The notes under the pieces: model-generated
The model's database searches: none
The model's input: only the letters and a program-made list of their open reading frames with translations
Told to the model about the DNA's origin: nothing
In this document: positions 11,201 to 21,892 of the stretch, piece after piece
How positions within the stretch are numbered: position 1 is the stretch's first letter
How the letters are laid out: the number at the start of each line of letters is the position of its first letter
Source of the DNA: Chimonanthus salicifolius
Lineage: Eukaryota > Streptophyta > Magnoliopsida > Laurales > Calycanthaceae
Assembly (NCBI GenBank): GCA_013350335.1
Contig: CM023539.1
Coordinates: forward strand, 33,652,631-33,716,630
Length of the DNA: 64,000 bases
Direction: 5' to 3'
Translations under genes and position numbers: made by a program

Positions 11201-12971
11201 AATATTTCTCTTTTCTTGATATCCAGATGCAAAAAGACTCATAGGCAAGAAATTCACAGATGAGCCTGTGCAGCGTGACATCAAGCTCTGGCCCTTCGAA
11301 GTCATCTCTGGCCCAGACCAAAAGCCCATGATTGTGGTCAGCAACAAAGGTGAAAGAAAGCTACTCTCTGCTGAACAGATCACTTCCTTTGTCCTCACGA
11401 AATTGCAACAAATTGCCAAAGACTTCTTGGGTTCTGACATTAAGGACGTTGTGATCACTGTTCCTGCTTACTTCAATGATTCGCAGCGCCAAGCCACTAA
11501 GGATGCCGGTAGAATTGCTGGTCTCAATGTATTGCAAATCTTGGCCGAGCCCACGGCGGCAGCCTTGGCTTATGGTTATCAGATAAAAAGTGATGGTGTG
11601 GGCCAAAAAAATGTCCTAGTCTTTGACCTTGGTGGTGGCACCTTTGATATCTCGATTGTCAGTGTTGGAAATGGAGATGTGAAGGTGAAGGCTGTAGGGG
11701 GAGAAACCCACTTTGGTGGATTGAATTTTGACAACAACATGGTGGATCACTTAATTGCAGAGTTCAAAAGGAAACACAAAGAAGATATCAGTAGCAGCCC
11801 AAAGGCTCTCAGAAAATTGAGAACTGCATGCGAGACAGCCAAGATGATCCTTTCATCAGATACAGAGGCCACGATAGAAATAGACTCCTTGTACAATAAG
11901 ATCGACTTTGAGTACACCATCTCTCGCTCGCTCTTTGAGAAGTTGAATCAGAATCTCTTCTCTCGATGCTTGGAGATCGTGAAAGAGTGCCTGAAAGATG
12001 CTAACATGGATAAAAAGTCCATTGATGACATTCTTCTTATCGGAGGTTCCACCAGGATTCCCAAGGTGCAATCAATGTTGCAGCAATTTTTCGACGGGAA
12101 GGAGTTGAGCAAGAAGATCAATCCTGATGAGGCAGTGGCCTACGGTGCTGCCATCCATGCTGCCCACTTGAGCAGCTGTAAGGTGCAAGATATGGTGATC
12201 CATGATGTCACTCCTCTCTCTTTAGGCACAGACATTGTAGGAGATATTATGGGTGTAATTATTCCTAGGAACACCACAATTCCCATCAAGAAGGAGAAGT
12301 TTTACGTTACCAGCAAAGACAATCAAAAGAACATGAGCATCAAGGTGTATGAGGGTGAGAGATCGAATATAAAAGACAACCACCTCTTGGGCAATTTTAC
12401 TCTCGATGGCATCCCTCTTGCTCCAAAAGGAGGAGTTCGTGTTGCTGTCTCCTTTGAGATAGACATGAATGGTATCTTGACAGTCACTGCACAAGACAAG
12501 AAGACGGGGAAGAAGATGGAAAAGGTGATCAACAATGAGAAGAACGGGCTCAGCAATGACCAGATCAAGAAAATGATCTTTGAGGTGGAAAAATTCAAAG
12601 AGGAGGACAAAAAATTCAAGAAGAGAGCAGAGGCAAGAAATGCTCTTGGGAGCCTAGTTTATGATCTGAGGGAGTGCATTGCGAACCGTAAGAACCTGCA
12701 ATCCAAAGACAAGGAAGGAATTGAAGACGAAATCGAGCATACAGAGCAATGGATTAACAAGAACAAGAATGTAATGGGAGACCATTTTGAGAATGAATAC
12801 AAAGAGCAACTTCGTCGCATAGCGGGTTGCCTCAAGAATGCATCTGCGACTTCCTCCTCGTCTCATACTGGTAAGAAGAATCATAAAGCAACTGAAAGTG
12901 TTCAGCATGTTCATAACTTCATAGTTGACATGGACCTGTCTCCTGTAACAAATTTCTTATTAGGCCCCTGA
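8208..12971 (+). CDS. HSP70-family chaperone, cytosolic type, without EEVD tail
   Basis: An ATP-driven chaperone that binds and releases unfolded protein segments. It has two exons, 8208-8421 and 11227-12971. The donor (TTTTCG^GT) and acceptor (CCAG^AT) rejoin the conserved IFDAKRLIG, the usual intron position of plant cytosolic HSP70s. The product is 652 residues. All three family signatures are intact: [10 protein letters not shown] at 10-19, [12 protein letters not shown] at about 203-214 and [11 protein letters not shown] at about 342-352. There is no transit or signal peptide. The substrate-binding domain diverges ([12 protein letters not shown] in place of the usual LGLETAGG). The end is Ser/Lys/His-rich and finishes NFLLGP, with no EEVD, so TPR co-chaperone docking (Hop, CHIP) is probably lost. 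It looks like a diverged but intact paralogue. There are no internal stops. Confidence 0.93.
9504..9677 (-). mobile_element. tRNA-derived SINE with 11-bp target duplication
   Basis: On the minus strand the element starts GACTCCACACGAGGTAG, has an A-box-like TAGTTCAGCTAG (9652-9663) and a good B box AGTTCGAGTCC (9609-9619), and ends in a run of A (the T run at 9504-9512). It is flanked by an exact direct repeat ATATGGAAGTG at 9493-9503 and 9678-9688. At 174 bp, with RNA polymerase III boxes, an A tail and a target duplication, it has the full set of SINE features. The family name is unknown to me. Confidence 0.85.
10262..10602 (-). mobile_element. TRIM (miniature LTR retrotransposon), complete
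   Basis: Two direct repeats, 10262-10381 and 10496-10602, each begin TGTT and end AACA on either strand. They share the CCTAAATCTCCCCCTTCACA core. On the minus strand the 5' LTR (10602-10496) is followed after AG by TGGTATCAGAG (10484-10494), the tRNA-Met primer site. The internal part is only 114 bp and ends in a G-rich polypurine tract (C run at 10383-10389). Flanking pentamers AATAC and AATGC match at four of five positions. It has no coding capacity, so it must have moved with borrowed proteins. Confidence 0.85.
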
Positions 12972-13005
12972 TGCCTGTGCTAGATTAATCCCATGTCCTG
13001 GACCC

Positions 13006-13011
13006 AATAAA
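13006..13011 (+). terminator. Polyadenylation signal of the HSP70 gene
   Basis: AATAAA lies 35 bases after the HSP70 stop codon. A second AATAAA occurs at 13100-13105. Use of either is inferred from position. Confidence 0.5.
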
Positions 13012-14167
13012 AAGTTGGCTAAAACAAATAAGAATTTTAGTTTTTATTCCTGTACTAGTCTATTTGATCCATCCATCCCATGGCTGCCATTGAATAGTCA
13101 ATAAAATGTATATGTTGACATGATCACTCTCCAATAAACGCCCTGAGAAAACTATGGGCTCAAACGTTTCTTTTTCTTATTTTATCTCATGTGAATAGCA
13201 TTCAAGATCAGTCCTTGGTATGACCCATCCAAGGAGAAGTTTTTTTTTCTTATTTTATCCCATGTGAATAGTATTCAAGATCAGTCTTTGGTATGACCCA
13301 TCCAAGGAGAAGTCCTTAGTCAATTATCTAAAAGAAACTAAAAGAGTGTTGTCTCTAATTAGATTAACACATGTTGGATGATTGGATGTGTCTTTGGAGA
13401 GTTTCATTTAAGATCCTACTTTACTTTCTTTGATGGGCTTGGATGAGGGGAAGAGAGATGGCAAGCCTCATCTTCCCATTTTTTTCCCAGTTAGGATGTT
13501 ACTTAGAAGAGAAAATAGGTCCACTTAAAGTTCTTCACCTCCAAGACAACTTGGCATTCTCCACCTTCCCTAGGCGATTGCCATCTTCTTGAGCTATACC
13601 CATTGGTGGAGAACTTGGGTCCTACGTGCAATGGGTCACTTGGACTGAATTTCTACTAAGTGTTTAAATTTTAGTCACTTGATCTTATTGATCAAAATTA
13701 CCATGTATCTTGTTCTTTAGAGACACATGATGATTTTGACTCTTAAGATGAAGTGATTTGGATGGGAGTTTGGAGCAAAAAATCTTGGTTTATGGGGGCC
13801 AGCAATCCAGTTCTGGTGTGGAGGGACCCCACCAGTGTTACCCTTAGGCCCGTAGGGACTAACCGCCCTAGTGGACTGACTGCCACAACCTCAAAAAAAA
13901 AAAAAAGGGAGCCACTTGTGCCACCATAGGTAGTGGGTGAAAAAAGTCTAACATTACCTGGGAGGTGCAAGGTTTGGGTGCTTATATGAGGGGTCACCTC
14001 CCTCATCTAGTGTGACGCATTTTAAAGCCGTGAGCCATGTGATTAGTTCCTCTTAGATAGTCTTTGGATAGGGAGAAGTGGAAATACGTCTAGTAAAAAG
14101 GTCCAAGTTCTTATGTTTTGGATCCTATCTCCAAGGAGGGAGGCCACAAAATAGAAAGGTTCTCCTG
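13012..14167. other. Intergenic DNA with a tandem duplication
   Basis: No gene is visible. A 73-base unit is tandemly duplicated at 13176-13248 and 13249-13313, with a few differences. From about 13780 to 14040 the sequence resembles the GC-richer part of a degraded retroelement, with an A run at 13893-13906, but I find no paired ends. Confidence 0.6.
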
Positions 14168-14421
14168 TGTAGAAATATATCACACACTATAAATCATCAT
14201 AACACCGGATTTACGTGGAAAACCCATAAGGGAAAAAAACCACGATAGAAAGATAGTATATTATTTTACTATATTTTCTATATACATCGGAGATATATTT
14301 ATAAGAGAAAATACAAGTATGAGTCCTATTTAAGACTCTGAGATCCAATTGAGTTAGGACTCTGAGACCTAATGGAGTTAGGACTCAGAGTCCTACTCAT
14401 CCTCTCTTTTCTATTTCAACA
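14168..14421 (-). repeat. 3' LTR of the gag-less copia element
   Basis: 254 bp, direct repeat of 17632-17885, TG...CA ends. Contains a repeated GACTCTGAGA/CCTAATGGAGTTAGGACT segment. Confidence 0.93.
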
Positions 14422-14428
14422 CTCCCCT

Positions 14429-15262
14429 TCAAGTAGGTACGAAAATGTCGATTGAGCCCAACTTGGACTTAACAGCGGAGAGACTTTTTGTGAAGATATC
14501 TGCTAATTGTTGATCACTGCGAACAAATGGATTAGAAATAACATTAGCTTGCAAATTTTCTCGAACAAAATGACAATTCACTTTAATGTGTTTGGTTCTC
14601 TCATGAAACACCGGATTTGAAGCAATGTGAATGGCAACTTGATTATCACAAAACATTTGCGTTGGATGATTAGAACCAAAACCCAAATCTTGCAGTAAGG
14701 AACGAAGCCAAATAACTTCACTGGTGGTTAAAGCCATTGCACGATATTCTGCTTCTGCACTTGATCTTGCAACAACACTCTGCTTTTTACTTTTCTAAGT
14801 TACCAGATTTCCTCCCACAAATGTACAATGTCCTGTTGTAGATCGTCGATCAACTGGACAACCTGCCCAATCAGCATTAGTGTAAGCGGTAATGGAACTA
14901 TTTCCATTCTTCCGCATCCATATTCCCCTTCCTGGAGAACCCTTCAAATATTGTAAAATTCGATTGACAGCATTCATGTGAGTAACTGTAGGTGCATGCA
15001 TAAATCTGTTGACTGCATAGGAAATATCTGGCCTAGTGATCGTTAGATAAATTAATCGACCAACCAACCTTTGAAACTGACCAATATCAGATAACAATTC
15101 TCCATCATTATCAAGCTTACCTCCACTGTCAATTGGAGTATCTGATGGTTTAACTCCCATCTTTCCAATATCCTGCAACAGGTCCAGCACATATTTTTTT
15201 TTATTGAGAAATATGCCCTTCTTTGAGTAGGCAACTTCTAATCCAAGAAAATACTTTAACAC
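14429..15262 (-). pseudogene. Copia RT C-terminus and RNase H (broken)
   Basis: 15262-14795 has the RT thumb (YFLGLEVAYSKKGIFL) and LTITRPDISYAVNRFM, followed by the RNase H start with AYTNADWAGCPVDRRSTTGH, where the first catalytic Asp of the usual SDADWAG appears as Asn (TNADWAG) while the following Asp remains. A stop at about 14795 precedes 14737-14429, with MFCDNQVAIHIASNPVFHERTKHI and LADIFTKSL, the end of the polyprotein. It ends just before the 3' LTR. Confidence 0.85.
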
Positions 15263-15300
15263 TCCCAGATCTTTGATGGCAAATCTCTTGTGCAGTAAAG

Positions 15301-16553
15301 TCTTAAGTTTATAATTTCATTTTTGTCATCACCTGTGATCACTATATCATCAACATACACTAAAACAACAGCTGTACCACACATACCTTTTTTACAAACA
15401 ACGAAGAATCAGCCGCACTCCTTTTAAATCCATTACTCATGAGAACAGAACTAAGCTTAGCATACCACGCACGGGGAGATTGTTTAAGTCCATATATGGC
15501 CTTTTTCAGCTTGCACACAAATCCAACTTTGGATTCTTTTGAATGTCCTGGTGGAACACTCATATACACCTCCTCTTCTAGGTCACCATGCAAGAAAGCA
15601 TTTTTTACATCCATCTGAGATAATTTCCAACCCTGATTTGCTGCTAACGAGAGAAACACTTGAAAAGTGTTCATCTTTGCAACAGGTGCAAAAGTCTCCA
15701 TGTAATCTTCTCCATATGTTTATGTAAAACCTTTGGCAACCAGTCTTGCCTTGTATCGCTCCACAGTTCCATCACTTTTATATTTGATTTTGTATATCCA
15801 ACGACACCCAACTGTCTTCTTTCCGAGAGGCAATTTGACTATATTCCAAGTTTTATTATCATCAAGTGCTTGCAATTCTTCTTTCATTGCCTGTCGCCAA
15901 ACAGATATTGAATTAGCTTCACGAAATGTCTTTGGTTCTTGTTCACTGGACATTGCACTCAAGAAGGCCAAATGAGACTGAGTAACATTATCATATGTCA
16001 GAGAAGCCTCCATTGGGTATGATACAGCATGATAAGTGAAGAAATCTTTCATTCCTTTTGGAGGACGAGTCTCTTTACTCGATCTCCGTAATGGAAAGGG
16101 AGGAGCCGGTATGTCAGTTGTTGGAGAAATCGGCTGAATTTCTGTAGATGTAGTCTCAGTAGAAGCTGTCGGTATTTCAATTGCTGCAGACATTGGTTGG
16201 TTATCTGGAGATATAATCACCGTATTTCTTCTAAAAGAAACATCATCAGTTACAGTAGGAAGAGGTGCCAAATCAAATAATGTCTCCCCCTGGGACCGAT
16301 TCCCAGAATCACTATGAACTGAGAAATACCCTTCAGATTCATCGAAGCGCACATCACGGGAGACAATAAGCTTGCGAGATGCTGGGTCATAACAAATGTA
16401 CCCTTTCTGTGATGAAGAATAGTCGAAAAAAACACATCTGACAGATCTGGCATCTAACTTGTCACGATGAAGAGGTTGGCGGTGTACATAACAGACACAC
16501 CCAAACACACGCAGATGCGACAAAACAAGTTTTCTATTCTTCAGCATTTCCAA
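15301..16553 (-). pseudogene. Copia reverse transcriptase (broken)
   Basis: 16553-15720 covers the integrase C-terminus, a Ser/Thr/Pro-rich linker and the RT start (KTVGCRWIYKIKY, YKARLVAKGFT). A stop near 15720 precedes 15701-15360, with [28 protein letters not shown] and AIYGLKQSPRAWYAK. The catalytic YVDD is still present near 15345-15356 but in another frame. The breaks are therefore one stop and at least one frameshift within an otherwise well-kept domain. Confidence 0.85.
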
Positions 16554-16586
16554 TGGTGATTTAAAATTGTTAACCCGACTAGGAAG

Positions 16587-17320
16587 TCAATTAATCAAAT
16601 AGATGGCTGTCAGAACACTGTGAGACCAGTACTTCTTAAGAATATTCACTTGAAACATAAGAGCTCGGGCAGTTTCTAAGATGTGACGGTTTTTCTGTTC
16701 TGACACACCATTCTGTTGTGGTGTACCCATGCAGCTAGTTTGATGAATGATGCCTTGGCGATGAAAATATTCGGCGAAATTAGCATTGATATATTCAGTG
16801 CCATTGTCAGAGTAAAAATTTTTTACCTTGGCATGAAATTGGGTATTGATCATGTTGTGAAAGGCTTTGAAAGTAAGGAACACCTCATTCTTAGATTTGA
16901 GTAAGTACAACCTTTGTAACACGAGTACAATCATCAATGAATAAAACAAAATATTTAAAACCATCATAAGAAGCAACTGGAGCACTCCATACATCAGAAT
17001 GAATCAAATCAAAACGTTCAACAGACTTAGAACTAGAAGAAACAAATGGTAAACGAGTTTGTTTAGAAAATTGACAGACATCACAAACACTAGACGGAAC
17101 AGAAACGGAAGGAAAAAGATAAGACAAAATACAACTTGAAGGATGTCCACCGTTGGTGTAGGATGTGACTCTCTACTAAGTTCATGGCATTGTACGCCTT
17201 AGCAGTTGAATGTAGCAAGTATAGCCCATTGGAATACGTGCCTTTCTGCAAGAGTCTGAAATCCAGACTGGAGAACCAGAGAACGAGAGCTAGAACAGAG
17301 CAACTAGTAAGCAGAAACAC
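16587..17320 (-). pseudogene. Copia GAG-pre-integrase and integrase (broken)
   Basis: The minus strand encodes a pre-integrase zinc-binding part (CDVCQFSKQTRLPF, near 17070-17100) preceded by KGTYSNGLYLLH. The integrase core follows: FDLIHSDVW and YFVLFIDDCT (16920-17040), then FYSDNGTEY near 16800 and GTPQQNGVSEQKNRH near 16690-16730, which give the D, D and E of the catalytic triad. The segments lie in different frames (17320, 17127 and 16994 starts), so frameshifts break the protein. Integrase would insert the cDNA copy. Nothing upstream of the pre-integrase resembles gag or protease. Confidence 0.85.
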
Positions 17321-17631
17321 CTACCTCTCCGTGACGCCGGCGGTGGAAGTAAATTAGAGTGGAATCAAGTGAGACACCGCCTGTAACAGAGGTCAGCGAC
17401 GGGCGGAAGCTGCAATGCCCGGCAGATCGGAAAATCTGGAATGAGGTGGCTGCGGTGAAACACCCAACGGAAAGCAGATCTGTAATCTTCGGCTGAGAGT
17501 AAGTGCTTCCCAGATCGGGAATAAGCAGGACAGCCAGATTTGTCCGTGATGTCGACAGATCGGGGGACACCCCGACTAGGCGACAAGAGCCGATAATGTC
17601 TTCGATCCGGATCGAAGTCTGACTGATACCA

Positions 17632-17885
17632 TGTAGAAATATATCACACACTATGAATCATCATAACACCAGATTTACATGGAAAACCCATAAGGGAAAA
17701 AAACCACGATAAAAAGAGAGTATATTATTTCACTATATTTTCTATATACATCGGAGATATATTTATAAGCGAAAATACAAGTATGAGTTCTATTTAAGAC
17801 TCTGAGATCCAATTGAGTTAGGACTTTGAGACCTAATGGAGTTAGGACTCAGAGTCCTACTCATCCTCTCTTTTCTATTTCAACA
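17632..17885 (-). repeat. 5' LTR of the gag-less copia element
   Basis: 254 bp, direct repeat of 14168-14421. The primer-binding site lies immediately inside it at 17623-17631. Confidence 0.93.
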
Positions 17886-19442
17886 TCCTGTTTTAGGAGA
17901 AGATGGTGTTCTCCATCTCTATCTACAAAATGCCATCTTCTCTTACTGTGGAGAAGATGGTCATAGGTGCTTCTTGTCACTTGAGTTCCACTTAGTTATT
18001 TTCCTTTTCTTTTTCAATATTTTGGAGTTCAATAAAATTCCAACTTGTCGGACCACAAGCTCATTTAATGACTAACAATTGACTAAATTTCATCATAAAA
18101 TTCAAAATTTAGTCATTTGATCTTAATGCTCGAAAATTACCAAGCATTCCTTTTTTTTCTAAGCTCGCTTTGTGATTGCGATAGTTAAGATAAAGTGGCC
18201 AAGATTTTATTTTTCAACCAAAATTTGGTCCATATGTAAATCATAAATAGATTTTCAATCACACTAGATATTTTTATTAATAAATCATATTTTTTTTAAA
18301 AAATAATTAAAAGAACTAATATACAACCCATGTGGCCTTATCATTGGGCTTCTCTAAACACATATAAACTAGTGACGTAAAGGATATCTCTGAAGAACTT
18401 AAAAGGGTGGAGGTTCTCTTGATTCTTTTACACCAAAACAATCTCTTGCATTAAGCCTCCTTATCCAAACACAAGCTTAGGCAATTAATTAATTTTGAAA
18501 ATCGAGAGAAGGATTATAGAGCTTACCGATTTTGGGGAGAAATCGAAGAAGAGAGAGACAAAGACCCGTTCGCACACGGTGACCAATGCTGTTCACGATT
18601 TGGTGTTGAAGAGAGCACTTAGAATGGGGGAAAAGGGAGAAGAAAACGAGAGAGGGATTGATTTGGACGTGGGGAAGAGTGGCCTTGAGAGAAGGGTTTT
18701 TATAGAGTGGCCAGAGAGGTAAGGAAAGAGGGAACGATTTGATAGAGATTGTGGGAGGAAGAAGGATCGTTTTCGGAGAGTGAGGTGTGGGACTTTGGAG
18801 AAGAGGGATCTCTGTGTTTCATCGAGTAGGAGAGCTAGAGAGAGTGGGTTGAGAGATTGTTCGTGGGTCGTATATGGGTCGAGTTACACGGGATTTGAGT
18901 GTAGTTCGGGTAAAATGGGTTTGGGTCCGTGAGAGTGACTATTTGGAGTAGGATGGGTTTTAAGGTGAGTAATGGGTTGGCCTTTGAGTGGGTTTTATAA
19001 TTTATATTTTATTTTATTTATTTTACTTTAAAATTTAATCTTATACTTAACAACTTATTTAATGAAGAGGGATCAATGAGGTTTAATTTGATTTAGTTAC
19101 TTTATTTAATTAATATCTTCACTTAAATTAGCTAATTACATATTTAATTAATAGCAGGGATACTCGGGTTGAGATTTCAAATTATATTTTCGTAAATAAA
19201 TAGAGTTTTTATTCAAGAATTCTAATTTGAGTCTAATTAATTTCTAAATTTAAGTAACGGATAACAACCAATAAATTTTCGAAAATGATAATCTAATTAA
19301 TTCATTTATGCATCAAAAATTAAATCTCTGAAATAATTAATATCTCGATAAATACCAGATCACATCATTATATAAGTGGATAAATGTTTATACTCATCAA
19401 ATTCCAAGCTAATTCCTTAGTCACCCTATTTGATGGTCAACA
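17886..19442. other. Intergenic DNA with an LTR- or promoter-like minus-strand segment
   Basis: No protein is recognised. The stretch 18490-18990 is GC-richer than its surroundings. On the minus strand it has a TATA box (CTATAAAAA, 18697-18705) followed by a pyrimidine-rich leader and a splice-donor-like CGGTAAGC near 18525. That is the pattern of a retroelement LTR or a lost gene promoter. I found no paired repeat or element ends. 18990-19440 is AT-rich. Confidence 0.4.
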
Positions 19443-19703
19443 TATTGACACTCAAAAGCCGATTTCCAGCAGAGAAATCAGTTATTTCCAGCAGAGAAAA
19501 TGACTAAGCAAAATTAGGGATTCCCAGCAGAGAAATCCCTAATTTCCCTCTATGATGATTTGATTGTAAACTTGTATGTAAAGAATATTATCTTGATTCA
19601 TACCTGTATTTTCGGATGAAATAATATAAATATATCAAAGGTCTCCAAGGTTGAAGATAGTGGAGAACCATTCATTCATTCCTTTGTGTTTTCTATTTCT
19701 TTA
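19443..19703 (+). repeat. 5' LTR of the full-length copia element
   Basis: Matches 25421-25662. It contains three TTTCCAGCAGAGAAA-type short repeats and an 11-base stem hairpin (arms 19512-19522 and 19534-19544). The start is uncertain by about 18 bases. Confidence 0.85.
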
Positions 19704-19717
19704 TGCTATCAGAGCTA

Positions 19718-21090
19718 GGTTGATCTTCTTCTGAAAGATCTTGGACCCGACGATTCTACAGTGATTCTCATTTTTGCTGCCGCTGCCCTGCATCCGATTT
19801 GGGTTCTTGATTTCGGCTGCTGCCTCTGCAAGTCATCACCATCCGCTGCTCCTCACCTTGCTCGGCCTACCATTGTGCCGCAGAAGATCTGAGATTCAGA
19901 TCTGCTGTCAAAGTCACAACCAGAACAGACCCAGATCTGCCCGAACTAGATCCATTCTTCATGCTGCTGCAGAACAGCGTCAGGATTCTTATCGACGGTT
20001 TCTGACGATCTGAGATTCAGATCTGAGGTTCGAAACTCGGTGGGAGAGGAAAAGAAGAAGCATCCGGAAAAAAAAAATCGACACATTTCACTCATCCAAT
20101 GGCGATATTACCGACGGTTTTTGACGATCTAAGATTCAGATCTGAGGTTGAAACTCGATGGGAGAGGAGAAGAAGAAGCATCCGAAAAAAAAAAAAAAGA
20201 GAAAATCAGTCCGACTGAAATGGTCCAGAAAATCAGTCTGGCAGGCCAAGCTCTCGTTGATTCAAGGCCGAGAGTGAGAGAAGGAGAAGAGGAACTACCA
20301 AGAGGCAAAACAGATTGATCTGTCTCTCTTTCCCTTTCCTTCATATTGTGTGGTTTTTTTTTTTTTTGGGGAAAGTCTCGACTGACAGACGTTTTCTCAA
20401 GATCTGAGATAAAGACGAGGCAGAACGATAGGAATCCATTTGGGTTTCATCGAACTCCCAGGCGTGTGCAATTCTTCACCTCACAGCCAGACAGCAGCAG
20501 ATCTGAATCAGTTTTGTTTCCGCGCAGGGATCCACCGCCGAGATCTTAATCAGTTCTGTCTCCCTTAGATTTTCAGATCTAAAATCTCTACCTCTTAAAG
20601 TGCTCCGATCTTGGACGAGATCCAGATCTGCTCTACTGCTGCACCCCTGCCCTCTCATTGGATTCAAATTTGATTCCATCTATTAGTTCTTGTGATGAAG
20701 AAGGGGACACCTCAGCGACCGCCTGTTGTTTCGTTTGATTTCAGTGGACACCTCAGCCCAAGAAGGTTGCAGAGAGGATTTCCGCCGTCAGCCAGCGCCA
20801 ATTGCTTGATCTGTTCCTTCCACTGCTATTGCTGCTCTGTTTGTGCGCCGGTGCTCTATGCTTTCATCAGCGTCGTTGCCCCCGATTTGGGCCTCTCATC
20901 AGCGTCGCTGCTTCCTACGCCGCTCGAGTGAAAGTTGTGTGGGTCCCCTACATCCTTGCTGGGCTTACTGGTGGAGTGTTTGCCGAACGGGCTGCTGTTG
21001 CTTGATTAGCAACAACTGAAAGTTGTATGGGTACCTTACATCTTTATTGTTGATTTAAAAAAAAAAAAATCAACCCATTTCACTCATCCA
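19718..21090 (+). other. Long leader of the copia element with internal duplications
   Basis: Between primer site and gag lie 1.37 kb of GC-richer sequence with many AGATCTGA motifs. A block of about 75 bases ending in an A run is present twice (about 20005-20078 and 20124-20201). The segment before the gag start (TTTCACTCATCCAATGGC, 21078-21095) also occurs at about 20086-20103. A third pair is GAAAGTTGTGTGGGT (20930) and GAAAGTTGTATGGGT (21018). ORFs here are not recognisable and I treat them as chance. Confidence 0.6.
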
Positions 21091-21892
21091 ATGGCTTCTT
21101 CTTCAGCACACATCTATCCTTATCCCTCCTTTCTCAACATCGGCAATTTTGTTTCAATTAAGCTTACCCAAAACATATTTCTACTTTGGAAAACCCAACT
21201 CATGGTTCTTGTTGAAAGTCAAGACTGCTTGGCTTCTTGGATGGCGATATTACAATGCTTGATCCATTGATTATTGTCTCCTCAAAGGAGAGTGGTGGTG
21301 AGACCATTACCAAATCTAATCCTGATTATATTGCCTGGAGAAGATCTGATAGGCTCTTCCGTGGTTGATTACTGGCACCCTTTCTGAAGAAGTTCTTGGG
21401 CTGGTTGTTGGACTTGTCACCTCAGCCGATGTTTGGCGTGCTCTTTTGGATTCTTTTGCACAAGAGTCACAGGAACGAGAATTTTATCTTCTTCAAAGTA
21501 TGCAACTTCATTCCAAAGATAATTACTCTTTGTCTGAGTATATTTGCATCTTCAAAACTTATTGTGATGATTTAGCTGCAATTGGTAAACTTGTTCATGA
21601 TCGAACCAAGGTCTTTGGTCTTCTCAAAGGACTAGGCAGAGGATATGAGCCATTTGTTACTACAATGCTCAAACCACCCATTCCATCTTATCGAGACCTT
21701 GTTCCTCTGCTCAAAGGTGATGAAGCTATGAAGAATCTTCACAACACAAGTAACTCATCTCCCATTAACCATAATATGGCTTTTGTTGGAGAGCAATCTG
21801 GTGGTTCAAATCGAGGGAATCCTCGGAGAGGTCGAGGCTTTGGTAGTTTTAGTTCTAGAGGACGAGGATTTAATCAAGGAAGATTTCAATAG
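21091..21892 (+). pseudogene. Copia gag (broken)
   Basis: The gag start is the ATG at 21091 (MASSSAHIYPYPSFLNIGN), followed by the LTQNIFLLWKTQL motif. A frameshift near 21230 ends that frame. The core continues in another frame from about 21240 to 21892, with VWRALLDSFAQESQER, LSEYICIFKTYCDDLAAIG and a Gly/Arg-rich tail (RGNPRRGRGFGSF). It would form the virus-like particle. No intact CCHC knuckle is seen in the open part. Confidence 0.85.

Larger units (their letters stand above)
8422..11226 (+). other. HSP70 intron, 2.8 kb, carrying a SINE and a TRIM
   Basis: The intron has GT...AG ends and fits the reading frame (phase 1). It is long for this family. It contains a SINE (9504-9677) and a TRIM (10262-10602), both on the opposite strand to the gene. 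Plus-strand ORFs that run past the donor (such as 8350-8661) and the antisense ORF at 9113-9406 have no recognisable protein. The remainder is AT-rich with a C-rich patch near 10735-10790. Confidence 0.85.
14168..17885 (-). mobile_element. Ty1-copia LTR retrotransposon, gag deleted
   Basis: Two 254-bp LTRs (14168-14421 and 17632-17885) with TG...CA ends differ at roughly ten positions by eye. The exact target duplication TCCTG flanks them (14163-14167 and 17886-17890). The primer site TGGTATCAG directly follows the 5' LTR (ends at 17631). A polypurine tract GAAGGGGAG precedes the 3' LTR (14422-14430). The coding order INT, RT, RNase H is that of copia. The gag and protease region is missing, so the element is non-autonomous and further broken by stops. 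Confidence 0.93.

Noticed and set aside
11057..11458. Minus-strand open frame of 133 codons opposite HSP70 exon 2
   Set aside because: It is antisense to a conserved coding exon and its protein has no recognisable features. The other antisense frames at 11361-12914 were left out for the same reason.
18495..18722. Plus-strand Glu/Arg-rich open frame
   Set aside because: Its composition follows from a purine-rich strand opposite a pyrimidine-rich leader. The minus strand explains it better.
19774..21005. Several open frames in the copia leader (79, 71, 67 codons)
   Set aside because: They overlap on both strands, differ between the duplicated blocks and match no gag or other protein.
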